Positions 11,425-24,574 of a DNA stretch of 64,000 nucleotides are shown in pieces. The notes beneath the pieces are model-generated. The model was not told where the DNA came from. It saw only the letters and a list, made by a program, of their open reading frames with translations, and did no database searches. The first letter of the stretch is position 1. Every line of letters begins with the position of its first letter. The DNA is from Betaproteobacteria bacterium HGW-Betaproteobacteria-22 (GTDB taxonomy: Bacteria > Pseudomonadota > Gammaproteobacteria > Burkholderiales > Methylophilaceae). The stretch covers positions 18,585-82,584 of the forward strand of contig PHCJ01000008.1 of NCBI GenBank assembly GCA_002842285.1. The letters run 5' to 3'. Position numbers and translations under genes: made by a program.

Positions 11425-12774
11425 TTATTTACCAATACAAAACTTACTAAAAATTTCACCTAGCAAATCATCAGGCGTAAATTCACCGGTAATGCTCGCC
11501 AGCGCCTCTTGCGCCAAACGCAACTCTTCCGCCACAAGCTCTGCCGCATTGATTTGATGCGCCGCATTCTGCAAACGCAGATTTACCTGATCCAGCGCCT
11601 GCAAGTGCCTGGCTCTCGCCATAAACACGCCTTCCGAATTATCCTGAAAGCCTGCCAGGCTTAATAAGTGATTTTTAAGCAAATCCAACCCTGCGCCTGT
11701 TTTAGCAGAAAGATAAATATGCGTTGTGTGGTTTTCTTCTGTAATTGCAGGTAGTTCGCCAGCCTGGTCTATCTTGTTGTGCACCCATATTTTTGCAATT
11801 CCTTGTGGCAGGCGCTCTAGAATCGATTTTTCTTTACCGGTAATACCATGAGCTGCGTCTACCAATAATAATGCGATATGAGCCGTTTCTAGAATCGCCC
11901 AAGTGCGCGCGATGCCGAATTTTTCTACTTCATCATCTGTATCGCGCAATCCTGCCGTGTCTACTATGTGCAATGGAACGCCATTAATTTGTATCGCATT
12001 TTTTATCGTATCGCGTGTTGTGCCTGCGATGGGGGTGACGATGGCGACTTCCTCTCCTGCCAGTGCATTCATTAGGCTAGACTTGCCTACATTGGGCTGA
12101 CCTACTAAGACGACATTAATGCCTTCTCGCAGCAAACTGCCTTGTTTGGCCTTGCTGAAGACGGTATTTAACTCCGTGATGATGGACGCCAGTTTTTCGG
12201 CTACTCGACCTTGTGTAATGAAATCAATTTCTTCTTCAGGGAAATCAAGGCAAGCCTCAACATACATACGTAGATCGATGAGTTTCAAGAGTAGGGCATG
12301 AATGCGTTGGGAAAACTCTCCCGCCAAGGATCGCACAGCACTTTGCGCTGCCTCGATGGTTGCAGCATTAATCACATCCGCCACAGCTTCCGCTTGCGCG
12401 AGATCCATTTTCTCGTTTAGATAGGCACGCCGCGTAAATTCGCCCGGCTCTGCCTGACGTGCGCCTAATGCAATACAGCGTGCCAGTAATATTTGCATCA
12501 GTGCAGTGCCACCGTGCGCCTGAAGTTCTAATACATCCTCACCGGTGTACGAGTGCGGATTGGGATAAAAAATCGCAATGCCGCGGTCTATCAATTGACC
12601 GTCGACCTGTCTGAAATCTAAATATGCCGCATGGCGCGGCGAAGGGCAGTGGCCCAATATTTGAATGGCAATAGACTGGCTAAGTGCACCTGATACTCTG
12701 ACAATGCCAATGCCGCCAGCGCCACTCGCAGTGGCGATGGCGGCGATTGTGTCGGTTGTATTAGTGATGTTCAC
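11425..12774 (-). CDS. mnmE: tRNA modification GTPase MnmE
   Basis: [39 protein letters not shown]-terminal CIGK. Confidence 0.97.
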   Translation of the reverse strand: MNITNTTDTIAAIATASGAGGIGIVRVSGALSQSIAIQILGHCPSPRHAAYLDFRQVDGQLIDRGIAIFYPNPHSYTGEDVLELQAHGGTALMQILLARCIALGARQAEPGEFTRRAYLNEKMDLAQAEAVADVINAATIEAAQSAVRSLAGEFSQRIHALLLKLIDLRMYVEACLDFPEEEIDFITQGRVAEKLASIITELNTVFSKAKQGSLLREGINVVLVGQPNVGKSSLMNALAGEEVAIVTPIAGTTRDTIKNAIQINGVPLHIVDTAGLRDTDDEVEKFGIARTWAILETAHIALLLVDAAHGITGKEKSILERLPQGIAKIWVHNKIDQAGELPAITEENHTTHIYLSAKTGAGLDLLKNHLLSLAGFQDNSEGVFMARARHLQALDQVNLRLQNAAHQINAAELVAEELRLAQEALASITGEFTPDDLLGEIFSKFCIGK

Positions 12775-14413
12775 CTGGTTTTTTAACGTGGCCCTGCTTT
12801 TTAGCCACGGTTTCTGCGTGTATCATTTTGTTCACATACCACTGCTGAGCAATTGATAAAATATTGTTCACCAACCAGTAAAGCACCAAGCCGGCTGGGA
12901 AAAAGAAAAAGAAAATACTAAACACAACCGGCATCCAAGTCATGATTTTTGCCTGCATAGGATCTGTAGGCTTAGGATTAAGCTTGGTTTGAATGATCAT
13001 GGTAGCGCCCATGAGTAGCGGCAGGATATAGTAAGGGTCGATTGCCTGCAGGTCTTGAATCCATCCAAAAAACGGCGCATGGCGCAACTCTACCGAACCC
13101 AGCAACACCCAATAAAGTGCAATAAAAACAGGCACTTGAATCAATATTGGGAAACAGCCCCCCATAGGGTTGATCTTTTCTGTTTTGTACAAATCCATCA
13201 TGGCCATTTGCATTTTTTGGCGATCATCACCAAATTTTTCTTTCATGGATTGCAGGCGCGGTGCAAGCTCGCGCATTTGCGCCATACTGCGATACCCAGA
13301 GGCGGATAATTTGAAAAATACCGCCTTTATAAGAATTGTCAGCAAAATGATGGCCACGCCCCAGTTGCCGACTAAAGAATGAATTTTTGAGAGTAACCAA
13401 AATAGCGGTGTGGCAATCACGGTAAGCCACCCGTAATCTACGGTGTAGTTTAAGCCCGGCGCTGAAGCTGCCAAATCTTCTTTGGTTTGCGGTCCTGAAT
13501 ACAGGCGTGCCGGAATCGTTAAACGCTCACCCGGTGCAATGGTGGTTAAAGTGCTTTTAGTGCCGATTCTGTAAATTTTATCCGTTAATTTTTCGGTATA
13601 GAACTTGCGCGTTAAATCATTTTGCGGGATCCAGGCGCTGACAAAATAATGCTGCAGCAAACCAACCCAGCCATCTGTAGTGGTGATATTCAGTGGTTCT
13701 TTTGCCATGTCGCTAAATGCGATCTTTTTAAATTTGGTGCCTTCAGTATAGTAAGAACCACCGGTGAACGTTGGCATAATCTTGGACCCTTGATTGGATT
13801 CGCTGTCATGCACAATTTGATAATAAACGGCCGGCGTAATCGCGACACCTGACCCGTTATTAATTTCGTAATTCACTTCAATTTCGTAGCGGTTACGGTG
13901 GAATGTGTAGATTTTATCTACCGCTACGCCATTGCTGTTAGACCAGCTAAGACGCACCTCTAACTTATCCTGACCTTCTTGTAGTGCATATTGATTGGCA
14001 GCACTGGTAAACGCTGCCTGATGAGAGGGTAAGTCCGCACCAATCAAGCCAGTTTGCGCCACATAAAGCATGGGATTGGCTGCATCGTCCAGCAGTAAAA
14101 AGTTACCTTTGCTATCTGCCGCACGGTGCTTGAGTAATTCTAGACGACGTAAGTCACCGCCAACGCTACTGATATTGAGTTTATATACATCGGTCGTTAC
14201 CGTGATGACTTGGCCTTCTTTTAACCGATAACCTGATTCCAAAGGCACATCAGCGGCCTGTGAGGGGGCAGCCTCAATCTCGGCTTTAGGTACGCTATCG
14301 GCAACCACGGCAGGTGTCGTTTTAACCGGCGCATTTTGTGATTGCCAGGCATCCCACAGCATTAAAATCGACATTGAAAAAATAACGAATAGTACTAACC
14401 TTCTGGTATCCAT
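12761..14413 (-). CDS. yidC: Membrane protein insertase YidC
   Basis: 550 aa, [24 protein letters not shown] and the C-terminal insertase core [24 protein letters not shown]. Confidence 0.97.
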   Translation of the reverse strand: MDTRRLVLFVIFSMSILMLWDAWQSQNAPVKTTPAVVADSVPKAEIEAAPSQAADVPLESGYRLKEGQVITVTTDVYKLNISSVGGDLRRLELLKHRAADSKGNFLLLDDAANPMLYVAQTGLIGADLPSHQAAFTSAANQYALQEGQDKLEVRLSWSNSNGVAVDKIYTFHRNRYEIEVNYEINNGSGVAITPAVYYQIVHDSESNQGSKIMPTFTGGSYYTEGTKFKKIAFSDMAKEPLNITTTDGWVGLLQHYFVSAWIPQNDLTRKFYTEKLTDKIYRIGTKSTLTTIAPGERLTIPARLYSGPQTKEDLAASAPGLNYTVDYGWLTVIATPLFWLLSKIHSLVGNWGVAIILLTILIKAVFFKLSASGYRSMAQMRELAPRLQSMKEKFGDDRQKMQMAMMDLYKTEKINPMGGCFPILIQVPVFIALYWVLLGSVELRHAPFFGWIQDLQAIDPYYILPLLMGATMIIQTKLNPKPTDPMQAKIMTWMPVVFSIFFFFFPAGLVLYWLVNNILSIAQQWYVNKMIHAETVAKKQGHVKKPGEHH

Positions 14414-14457
14414 GTTGTATTGGCTATCTGTATGTAAAATTTACTAATATTAAAAAA

Positions 14458-14667
14458 TCAAGGTATCGGATCATGGCCACCCTCGCACCAGGGATGACAG
14501 CGGGCAAGTCTACGTACCGTGTAAATGCTGCCACGAATTGAACCATGCTTTTGAATCGCTTCAATAGCATATTGTGAGCAGGTGGGGTAAAAACGGCATT
14601 GCTGCCCTAAAAAAGGGCTTAATAAATACTGATATGTCTTGATCAACCAAATTAACAGGCGTGCCAT
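14458..14667 (-). CDS. yidD: Membrane protein insertion efficiency factor YidD
   Basis: YLLSPFLGQQCRFYPTCSQYAIEAIQKHG. Confidence 0.95.
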   Translation of the reverse strand: MARLLIWLIKTYQYLLSPFLGQQCRFYPTCSQYAIEAIQKHGSIRGSIYTVRRLARCHPWCEGGHDPIP

Positions 14668-14712
14668 GATATTAAAGCCATGATGATAGCAAGAGTGCTA
14701 TAGTAACAGCTA

Positions 14713-15081
14713 TCAGCGCGCATGATTAACTTCTGTATGCTGATTAATCTTGAGAATCAGACTATCAAACTCTTTTTTTATTGATAAAAAGTCTTTTTTG
14801 CTGAACTTTTTTTGCGCGCGAATCACCAAATCCACCGGTTTAATCCCTAATAGCTGCGTTCTGAATAGCTCACGCAATACTCTGCGCATATAATTTCTGC
14901 CTACTGCACGTTTATCTATTTTTTTGCCTACAACCAAGCCCAGTCTGGCATGCGTTAATGTATTTGGTTGGTAATGCACGACAAGGTAGTGCGCAAAAAT
15001 ACGTTTGCGGAAATTAAAAACGGATGAAAATTCATCCGTTTTAATGAGCTTAGCTTGTTTAGCAAATCTAAGCACGCGCAT
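14713..15081 (-). CDS. rnpA: Ribonuclease P protein component
   Basis: ARLGLVVGKKIDKRAVGRNYMRRVLRE motif; position between yidD and rpmH. Confidence 0.95.
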   Translation of the reverse strand: MRVLRFAKQAKLIKTDEFSSVFNFRKRIFAHYLVVHYQPNTLTHARLGLVVGKKIDKRAVGRNYMRRVLRELFRTQLLGIKPVDLVIRAQKKFSKKDFLSIKKEFDSLILKINQHTEVNHAR

Positions 15082-15214
15082 TTTTAAATTTTTAATCAGT
15101 TAAAAATTTCAATTGCTGTAATTTATATTGCTTTACAAAAGTGCGCCGCAATTTTAATCAGGCGGCATAACCATTCAGCAATAGTTTTGTAATGTTACCA
15201 TTACAAAACTGAAA

Positions 15215-15349
15215 TCACAGACCTAAGCGTGAGCGGCCTTTAGCGCGACGTGCAGCAATCACAGCACGGCCACCTTTTGTTTTCATGCGAACTAAAAAGC
15301 CGTGTGTACGTGCGCGGCGCACTTTGGATGGTTGATATGTACGTTTCAT
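15215..15349 (-). CDS. rpmH: 50S ribosomal protein L34 (44 aa, absent from the ORF track)
   Basis: Minus-strand reading [44 protein letters not shown]. Confidence 0.97.
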   Translation of the reverse strand: MKRTYQPSKVRRARTHGFLVRMKTKGGRAVIAARRAKGRSRLGL

Positions 15350-15507
15350 GTGTATCTCCGACGAGCAAAATGCTACAAAGGGCGCTATTAGACACGATAA
15401 GCCACTAGATTGTCAATGTTTATTTGGCGTTTATTCACTATGTTAAGGTCTTCATTTAATTCAACATTTATTGCGGATGTTTTTTATTTCATAATATTGA
15501 AATTGGC

Positions 15508-15516
15508 TGTGGATAA
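15508..15516 (-). promoter_or_regulatory. DnaA box (TGTGGATAA = TTATCCACA on minus strand) upstream of dnaA
   Basis: Exact match to the consensus 9-mer. Confidence 0.7.
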
Positions 15517-15699
15517 GTTTTGCTAAACCAGCTAAAATGGAGCGATCAATTGTGGCTGGCAATAACCGCTATGATTCATAAAAAATAAAATAAAAACAAT
15601 GCGTTACAATCATTCGGTCTGCGTTGTTAATATTCTGGGGTGTTGACTCCCGGGGTGTTGAGAGATTGTAATATTTTTAGGTATCTTAAAATACTATTG

Positions 15700-17157
15700 A
15701 TGGAAAATTTCTGGCCTTCTTGTCTTAGTCGCTTTGAGCAAGAGCTTTCTACGCAACAATTTAACACATGGATAAAACCTCTGCGTGCAGTGATTGAGGA
15801 TGAGTCTTTGCGTGTTTTTGCGCCTAACCGTTTTGTGATGCAGTGGGTCAAAGATCGTTTTCTTAAAAAAATTGAGCAATTTGCTGATGACCTGAATATC
15901 CCCAATATTAAAATTGAGTTTTTATTGGATGATGTCGCCAGTAATGGTCAAAATAATGCCAAAAAAAGCCATCCTGCAAGCCAAAATGGTTTGGGTATGG
16001 AAATACAGGCTACGGATGCTAACAATCAGGATTCTCCTGATCACAAGTCAGCTAAAGTAAACCTGAATCTAACACTGAAAAATAATATAAAAAAAACCAG
16101 CGCGGCCCAAACCTCTCAAGCCAACAGGCATGTTGATCATTCAGGACTTAACCCCGCATTTAATTTAGCCAATTATGTGACAGGCCGCGCCAATCAGTTA
16201 GCACGTGCTGCCGCTATTCAGGTTGCTGAGCATCCAGGCAGTGCCTATAACCCTTTGTTCATTTATGGTGGGGTGGGGTTGGGTAAAACCCATTTACTTC
16301 AGGCTATAGGTAATGAATTAAAGCTACATAATCCTGAAGCTAAAATCCGCTACTTACACGCTGAGCGTTATGTTTCTGATGTGGTCAAAGCTTATGAACA
16401 TAAAGCATTTGACGAGTTTAAACGGCAATATCACTCATTAGATTTATTATTGATTGACGATATTCAGTTTTTTGCAAAAAAAACACGTACGCAAGAAGAG
16501 TTTTTTTATGCATTTAACTCTTTGATAGAGGCTAAAAAACAAATCGTCATTACCTGTGATACTTACCCTAAGGAAATCGCAGATGTTGATGAGCGCTTAA
16601 GAACCCGTTTTAGCTGGGGATTAACGGTTGCTGTAGAACCGCCAGAACTTGAAATGCGTGTGGCTATCCTATTAAAAAAAGCTGAAGCGGTTAAGTTAAA
16701 CTTACCAGAAGATGTGGCCTTCTTTATTGCAAAGCAGATCAGATCGAGTGTACGTGAGTTGGAAGGTGCTTTAAATCGCATTATAGCGATGGCTAAATTC
16801 ACAGGCCATGCCATTGATGTTAATTTAGCAAAAGATGCATTACGTGATTTAATTGCTGTGCGCGGCAGGCAGGTGACCATGGAAAATATTCAAAAAACCG
16901 TGGCGGATTATTACAAAATTAAAGTCGCTGAAATGTATAGCAAAAAAAGAACACGTAATTTTGCCAGACCCAGGCAAGTTGCAATGGCATTGGCGCGTGA
17001 ACTTACCAATCATAGCTTTCCTGAGATTGGTGAGGCTTTTGGAGGGCGCCATCACACTACGGTGATGCATGCGTGTGATGAGATAGATAACTTAAGACAA
17101 AATGACCCTACGCTTGCCAGAGATATTGGTTTTTTGATTCAGGTGATTCGTGATTAA
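15700..17157 (+). CDS. dnaA: Chromosomal replication initiator DnaA
   Basis: MENFWPSCLSRFEQELSTQQFNTWIKPL; NPLFIYGGVGLGKTHLLQAIGN; GGRHHTTVMHA DNA-binding signature; start moved to 15700. Confidence 0.97.
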   Translation: MENFWPSCLSRFEQELSTQQFNTWIKPLRAVIEDESLRVFAPNRFVMQWVKDRFLKKIEQFADDLNIPNIKIEFLLDDVASNGQNNAKKSHPASQNGLGMEIQATDANNQDSPDHKSAKVNLNLTLKNNIKKTSAAQTSQANRHVDHSGLNPAFNLANYVTGRANQLARAAAIQVAEHPGSAYNPLFIYGGVGLGKTHLLQAIGNELKLHNPEAKIRYLHAERYVSDVVKAYEHKAFDEFKRQYHSLDLLLIDDIQFFAKKTRTQEEFFYAFNSLIEAKKQIVITCDTYPKEIADVDERLRTRFSWGLTVAVEPPELEMRVAILLKKAEAVKLNLPEDVAFFIAKQIRSSVRELEGALNRIIAMAKFTGHAIDVNLAKDALRDLIAVRGRQVTMENIQKTVADYYKIKVAEMYSKKRTRNFARPRQVAMALARELTNHSFPEIGEAFGGRHHTTVMHACDEIDNLRQNDPTLARDIGFLIQVIRD

Positions 17158-17392
17158 ATTAAAAAAATGAAAAGTTAAGTTAAGGATTGCTTGTGGATAA
17201 TTTAAGGATAAAGTCGTATTAATTCATTTAATTAAATTTAATCAACAAATCATCCACACTAGACTGGACTTAAAACCAAGGTGTAAAAAAAAATTTAACT
17301 CATTGATTTTTTAATTAATTATCCTGTTATACACAAAAAGTCATCACATTATTATTGTTATTATTTATATATATATTATTTAGGTTATAAAG
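17158..17392. other. oriC: Candidate replication origin (oriC) in the dnaA-dnaN spacer
   Basis: AT-rich spacer; DnaA box TGTGGATAA at 17192-17200 and near-matches TCATCCACA (17250-17258) and TTATACACA (17327-17335), followed by an AT tract. Confidence 0.6.
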
Positions 17393-18493
17393 ATGAATAT
17401 ACAAATCAATCGTGAAACACTACTGAAACCATTAACTTCAGTAACCAGTATTGTTGAAAAAAGACACACCTTGCCTATTTTGTCCAATCTACTATTAGAA
17501 GCTAAACAAAATAAAATTCATCTCACCGCAACTGATTTAGAAATGCAAATTTCACTGACCGTTGATACAGCCACCACAGGAGATTTTGCAACGACACTTT
17601 CTGCAAAAAAACTATTGGATATTTGCAGATCGTTGCCTGAAAGCGCAGAACTTAATATGGCAACGAACGATAGCCGTATTACGGTAAAAGCCGTGAAAAG
17701 CCGGTTTAACCTGCAAACATTACCAGCGGCTGATTACCCGGTTATGACCAAAACAAACAATGAAGCGACACTCGTTGTGATTAGTCAAAGCCAGTTGAAA
17801 GACCTGTTTAAGCAAGTTGAGTTTGCAATGGCGCAACAGGATATTCGATATTACCTGAACGGTTTGTTATTTGAAGTCATCGGCAATCGACTGAATATAG
17901 TTGGTACTGATGGACACCGCTTGAGTTTCACATCTACAGAACTAGAAAAAAATTATGAAAAACAAGAGGTTATACTACCTCGTAAGACGGTGATAGAGCT
18001 AATTAAATTGCTGGAAGACAGTGATGATTTGGTTAACATTGAAATATCAAGCAATCAGGTAAACTTTAATTTTTCCAATATCAAATTAATCTCAAAAGTG
18101 ATCGACGGTAAATTTCCCGATTACAATCGGGTTATCCCTATAGGGCATCAGAATGCATTTACAACCGAAAGAGTGAACGTATTACTTGCGATGCAACGTG
18201 CATCTATCTTATCTAATGAAAAATACCGTGGAATACGTATGGTTCTCAATCTAAATAATTTAAAATTAATAAGTACCAATAGTGACCAGGAAGAAGCAGA
18301 AGAAGAGCTCGAGATCAATTACACAGGCGACGCACTGGACATTGGTTTTAATGTAACTTATTTAATTGATGTTTTAAATAATACCAATAGCGACCAGATT
18401 ACATTTTCATTTGCAGATGCAAACAGCAGCTGCCTAGTCACTATACCAAACAATGTTGACTATAAATATGTTGTGATGCCTATGCGTATTTGA
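17393..18493 (+). CDS. dnaN: DNA polymerase III beta sliding clamp
   Basis: 366 aa, VEKRHTLPILSNLLLEA and C-terminal YKYVVMPMRI. Confidence 0.97.
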   Translation: MNIQINRETLLKPLTSVTSIVEKRHTLPILSNLLLEAKQNKIHLTATDLEMQISLTVDTATTGDFATTLSAKKLLDICRSLPESAELNMATNDSRITVKAVKSRFNLQTLPAADYPVMTKTNNEATLVVISQSQLKDLFKQVEFAMAQQDIRYYLNGLLFEVIGNRLNIVGTDGHRLSFTSTELEKNYEKQEVILPRKTVIELIKLLEDSDDLVNIEISSNQVNFNFSNIKLISKVIDGKFPDYNRVIPIGHQNAFTTERVNVLLAMQRASILSNEKYRGIRMVLNLNNLKLISTNSDQEEAEEELEINYTGDALDIGFNVTYLIDVLNNTNSDQITFSFADANSSCLVTIPNNVDYKYVVMPMRI

Positions 18494-18502
18494 ATTAGGT
18501 AA

Positions 18503-20974
<2,472 letters not shown>

Positions 20975-21033
20975 ATGTAGGTTCTCTCTAAAGCCGAGAT
21001 AATTCGCAAAAAGTGAGATATTGAGAGAATTAA

Positions 21034-21055
21034 AAAAAGCCCGAAAGGGCTTTTT
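21034..21055 (+). terminator. Rho-independent terminator after gyrB
   Basis: AAAAAGCCCGAAAGGGCTTTTT. Confidence 0.8.
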
Positions 21056-21075
21056 ATTGACATTTAAATGCTGTA

Positions 21076-21109
21076 CGCCTATATATACATACATGCGTAC
21101 GTATAGGCG
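21076..21109. repeat. Inverted repeat upstream of vapB remnant, possible operator
   Basis: CGCCTATATATAC / GTACGTATAGGCG, 11/13 complementary, 9 bp before the ATG at 21118. Confidence 0.5.
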
Positions 21110-21117
21110 ATTGAGTC

Positions 21118-21612
21118 ATGTCACAATTACATTTTTACGTGCCTGACGAGGTTGAAATGCAAATACGCATGAAAGTAAAACAGGCGAATTTACCACTTTC
21201 TTAGTATCTTGCAGAGCTTGTTACGCGCGACAGGCGCACAGAATCAATGGCCGGCAGGTTATTTTGCGCTATTCAATGCATGGCAATGCGAGCCACAGGC
21301 AAGACCATCTGAATTAGCGCTCGAAACAAGGTGGAGCTGTTGTTTGATGCGCTGTGCAGTGAACAAAAAGAAAATAATCTGCAACTGTTAAACAAGTTAT
21401 TTGCGCCATTACATAGCGTTGAGTTTGACGATAGCGCCGGCGAACATTACGCACATATACGCGCAGACCTCACAGCCCAAGGTAGTTTAATCGGCGCGAA
21501 TGATTTAATGATCGCTGCAATTACACGCGCCAATAATGCAACACGCATTACCCACAAAGCTGGTGAGTTTAGCAGAGTGCAAGGTCTGCAAATTGAAGAC
21601 CGGGAAGTTTAA
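21118..21612 (+). pseudogene. Decayed VapBC toxin-antitoxin locus
   Basis: Antitoxin start MSQLHFYVPDEVEMQIRMKVKQANLPLS is cut by TAG at 21202-21204, continues as YLAELVTRD and after a frameshift QWPAGYFALFNAW; PIN-domain C-terminus ELLFDALCSEQKENNLQLLNKLFAPLHSVEFDD...GANDLMIAAI...THKAGEFSRVQGLQIED follows without its N-terminal acidic catalytic segment. Confidence 0.8.
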
Positions 21613-21827
21613 TTATTTTCGCGTATGCGAAAATGAGGCTGAAGAAAAAACATGGTAATTATTTACTAGCCTAACTTTGATAAGGTGCATAACTTGAGAA
21701 AAAACAGATGTTACGTTTTGATTTCACCCCATTTTAGTGGATTGGGTTAGGTAAGGTAATCACTTTAAGAACAGTCCAGCTTTGCGGGGCCACCTCTCTT
21801 TGTTGTGGTTTACACTAAACGGAAAGA

Positions 21828-21850
21828 GAACCTAAAAAATTTTTAGGTTC
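21828..21850. repeat. Perfect inverted repeat upstream of narX (terminator or operator)
   Basis: GAACCTAAAAAATTTTTAGGTTC. Confidence 0.5.
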
Positions 21851-21894
21851 GCATACGCTAGACAATTTCCAAAACTCTATATTTTGAGCACATT

Positions 21895-23355
21895 ATGATT
21901 AGCTTAAAAATCAAAGCGAAAATTATCGGGCTCTTGGTATTTTATTTTGTAGTGGCTTTGATTGCGATAGGCTCAACGTTGCTTGTGTCCTGGCGCTTGG
22001 AGGGGGGAGCCGCTGCGATTAATGATGCCGGGCGTGAGCGTATGCGCTCGTATCGCATTGCCTATTTGCTGGAACAGTATGTGAAGGTGCAACAGCTTAC
22101 AGATGCCAGAGAGCAATTGCGCAGCGACATTCAATACGAGATGAATTTGTTTGAAAACACGCTCAGTGAATTGGAGTTTGGTAATCCGGCACGCCCGCTC
22201 TTTTTGCCCAAGGATGTGAATGTGCGCGCGCAGATGGTGCAGTTGCGCCGGTCATGGCAGGATGAAATTCGACCTGAAATCATGCAGATTCTTGCCAGCT
22301 CAAGTATGGATGAGCAAAAATCCGATCTGATTAATTACCGGCCTATGCTAGAGCGCTACGTGGCCGGCATTAACGAACTGGTGACCATGGTGGAGCAGAG
22401 TAATGCCCACGCGACTGCACTGCTGCGCTTTTTGCAGATAGCGCTGGTCAGTTTGGCGCTGGTGGGTACCGTGGTGCTGGTTTACCTGTTTTCGCATATG
22501 GTAGTTCGGCCTGTAACGCAGCTACGTGAAGGGATCAAGCGTATGGCAAGTGCAGATTTTGATGTGCGCTTACCTGTGACCAGTCAGGATGAGTTGGGTG
22601 AACTGGCAATCGGTTTTAATAGTATGGCAAATCAGTTGCAGGATATTTATGCCACGCTGGAGCAGCGGGTAGAAGAAAAATCACGCAGTATCGAAGCTAA
22701 AAATAAAGAGCTCGCAGCACTTGATAAGGAAATGGCTGTTTCTGAAGAGCGCAACCTTCTGGCGCAGGAACTGCATGACAGCATTGCACAGTCGCTGGCT
22801 TTTCTGAATATACAGGTTCAGTTGTTACAAGAAGATTTGCAGCAAAACCGTAGCGCAGATGCGATGAAAAGTCTGGTGCAGATTCGTGAGGGCGTGCAGG
22901 AAAGCTATGACGACGTACGTGAGTTACTGGTGCATTTCCGCACCCGCATTGGCAGTACCGATCTGGAAACTGCCCTGCGCATCGCACTCGAAAAATTTGA
23001 AGGGCAGACGGGGATTGAAACTGTCTTTAATACGCAGGGCAGTGCGCCGGAACTGCAGCCCGAGCACGTGCTGCAGATTATGCATATTGTGCAGGAGTCG
23101 CTTTCTAATGTGCGTAAACATGCCAAAGCCTGCCGCGTTGACGTGGAATTGTCCTGTGCAGAGCAGTGTAAGATTGATATTCGCGATAACGGCGCCGGTT
23201 TTGATACCTCGCGGGACGCAGGAGACAGTCATGTGGGGCTGCGGATTATGCGTGAGCGTGCCCATCGCGTAGGTGCAGAATTATCTTTTGAATCTGCGCC
23301 GACAAAAGGAACGCACATTTGCCTTATACTTCCTGAAAACCAGCCAGAAAAATAG
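21895..23355 (+). CDS. narX: Nitrate/nitrite sensor histidine kinase NarX-like
   Basis: P-box-like INDAGRERMRSYRIAYLL, HAMP segment, HisKA_3 motif LAQELHDSIAQSLAFLNIQ; next to narL and nar genes. Confidence 0.85.
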   Translation: MISLKIKAKIIGLLVFYFVVALIAIGSTLLVSWRLEGGAAAINDAGRERMRSYRIAYLLEQYVKVQQLTDAREQLRSDIQYEMNLFENTLSELEFGNPARPLFLPKDVNVRAQMVQLRRSWQDEIRPEIMQILASSSMDEQKSDLINYRPMLERYVAGINELVTMVEQSNAHATALLRFLQIALVSLALVGTVVLVYLFSHMVVRPVTQLREGIKRMASADFDVRLPVTSQDELGELAIGFNSMANQLQDIYATLEQRVEEKSRSIEAKNKELAALDKEMAVSEERNLLAQELHDSIAQSLAFLNIQVQLLQEDLQQNRSADAMKSLVQIREGVQESYDDVRELLVHFRTRIGSTDLETALRIALEKFEGQTGIETVFNTQGSAPELQPEHVLQIMHIVQESLSNVRKHAKACRVDVELSCAEQCKIDIRDNGAGFDTSRDAGDSHVGLRIMRERAHRVGAELSFESAPTKGTHICLILPENQPEK

Positions 23356-23360
23356 ATCAT

Positions 23361-24014
23361 ATGAAACCACCGATACGCATCCTGATTGTTGATGACCATA
23401 CCCTGTTTCGCAGCGGTATCAAGTTGTTGTTACAGCGCCAGGAAAGTTTTGAAGTGGTGGGAGAAGCGGGCGATGGACTCGAAGGCGTTAAGCGCGCCAA
23501 GCAACTTAAGCCAGATGTAGTGCTGCTGGATTTGCACATGCCGGGCACCAGTGGCTTGCAAGCCATCCCTTTGTTGCGAGAAGAAGCGCCGCAGAGCCAA
23601 ATTATTATGCTGACAGTGTCTGAAGATGCCGATGACTTGCTGGAGGCCTTGCGTGCCGGTGCACGTGGCTATCTGTTGAAAAACATTGAGACCGATTTTT
23701 TGCTGGACTGCATTCGCCGCGCCGCGGCAGGCGAATCCGTGATGTCATCGCAAATGGCCGGTAAGTTGGCGGACGCCATGCGCATGCCGCAAAAGGGTAG
23801 CGCCAAAGAAGCCGGGCTTGAAAAACTCACACCGCGTGAGCGTGAAATCATTGTCATGCTGGCGCGCGGCGCCAGCAATAAAGAAATCGCACGATCGCTT
23901 GACTTGGCGGAGTCTACCGTCAAAATCCATGTGCAGGGCATTCTGCGTAAGCTCAATCTGGCCAGCCGCGTGCAGGCCGCAGTCTATGCAGTAGAGCATG
24001 GGCTGCTAGCATAA
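23361..24014 (+). CDS. narL: Nitrate/nitrite response regulator NarL-like
   Basis: REC domain RILIVDDHTLFRSGI...DVVLLDLHMPG plus LuxR HTH LTPREREIIVMLARGASNKEIARSLDLAESTVKIHVQGILRKL. Confidence 0.88.
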   Translation: MKPPIRILIVDDHTLFRSGIKLLLQRQESFEVVGEAGDGLEGVKRAKQLKPDVVLLDLHMPGTSGLQAIPLLREEAPQSQIIMLTVSEDADDLLEALRAGARGYLLKNIETDFLLDCIRRAAAGESVMSSQMAGKLADAMRMPQKGSAKEAGLEKLTPREREIIVMLARGASNKEIARSLDLAESTVKIHVQGILRKLNLASRVQAAVYAVEHGLLA

Positions 24015-24043
24015 CCGCTGGAAATCCTGCTTTTCCTGAGGCG

Positions 24044-24574
24044 CTACATATGCCGATCGTGCAAGGCACCGCCATCGAGTGCTGTCATGTCCGGCGTGAT
24101 TTCATCAAATTTATACACTTTGCCGCCATTAGCGCTGACAAATTTTTTGGCATCTTCTTCTTTAGCAAATGAACCGAATGTTGGGCCCATTGAACCCATT
24201 TTTTTTGAGCCGACAACATAAAAAGCCGTTTTTGCGTCAAACCACGCACCTTTTGGCTCTTCCCAGCTGGTTTTTCCCATATCTTGCACGTACAGAGCCG
24301 TTACTTTGCGTGCTTGCTCAGGTTTAAGATAGATATCAAACATTTCCATCAGATCGCAAAAGTATTCCGGTGCTGATTGTGTGGCAAAATGAATCTGTGC
24401 TTTGGGACCCGGATAATCCGCCAGGGTCATGCCATCCAGGCTGCATGCGGTTTCACGTGTAATTTCTATGGCTGCTGTATTTTGTGCGGCTTGCTGGCCG
24501 CAAGCCGTCAGTAAGGTGATGGCAAGGAGCCAAGCGTGACGTCGGCCTAAAAAACAGGGTGTAAGTAATTTCAT
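24044..24574 (-). CDS. nosL: NosL copper-binding lipoprotein
   Basis: Lipobox LLTAC; ACSLDGMTLADYPGPKAQIHF; downstream of nosY. Confidence 0.88.
   Translation of the reverse strand: MKLLTPCFLGRRHAWLLAITLLTACGQQAAQNTAAIEITRETACSLDGMTLADYPGPKAQIHFATQSAPEYFCDLMEMFDIYLKPEQARKVTALYVQDMGKTSWEEPKGAWFDAKTAFYVVGSKKMGSMGPTFGSFAKEEDAKKFVSANGGKVYKFDEITPDMTALDGGALHDRHM

Noticed and set aside
24430-24470. parS-like TTTCACGTGTAATTTC within nosL
   Set aside because: Only half of the palindrome matches; not a credible ParB site.
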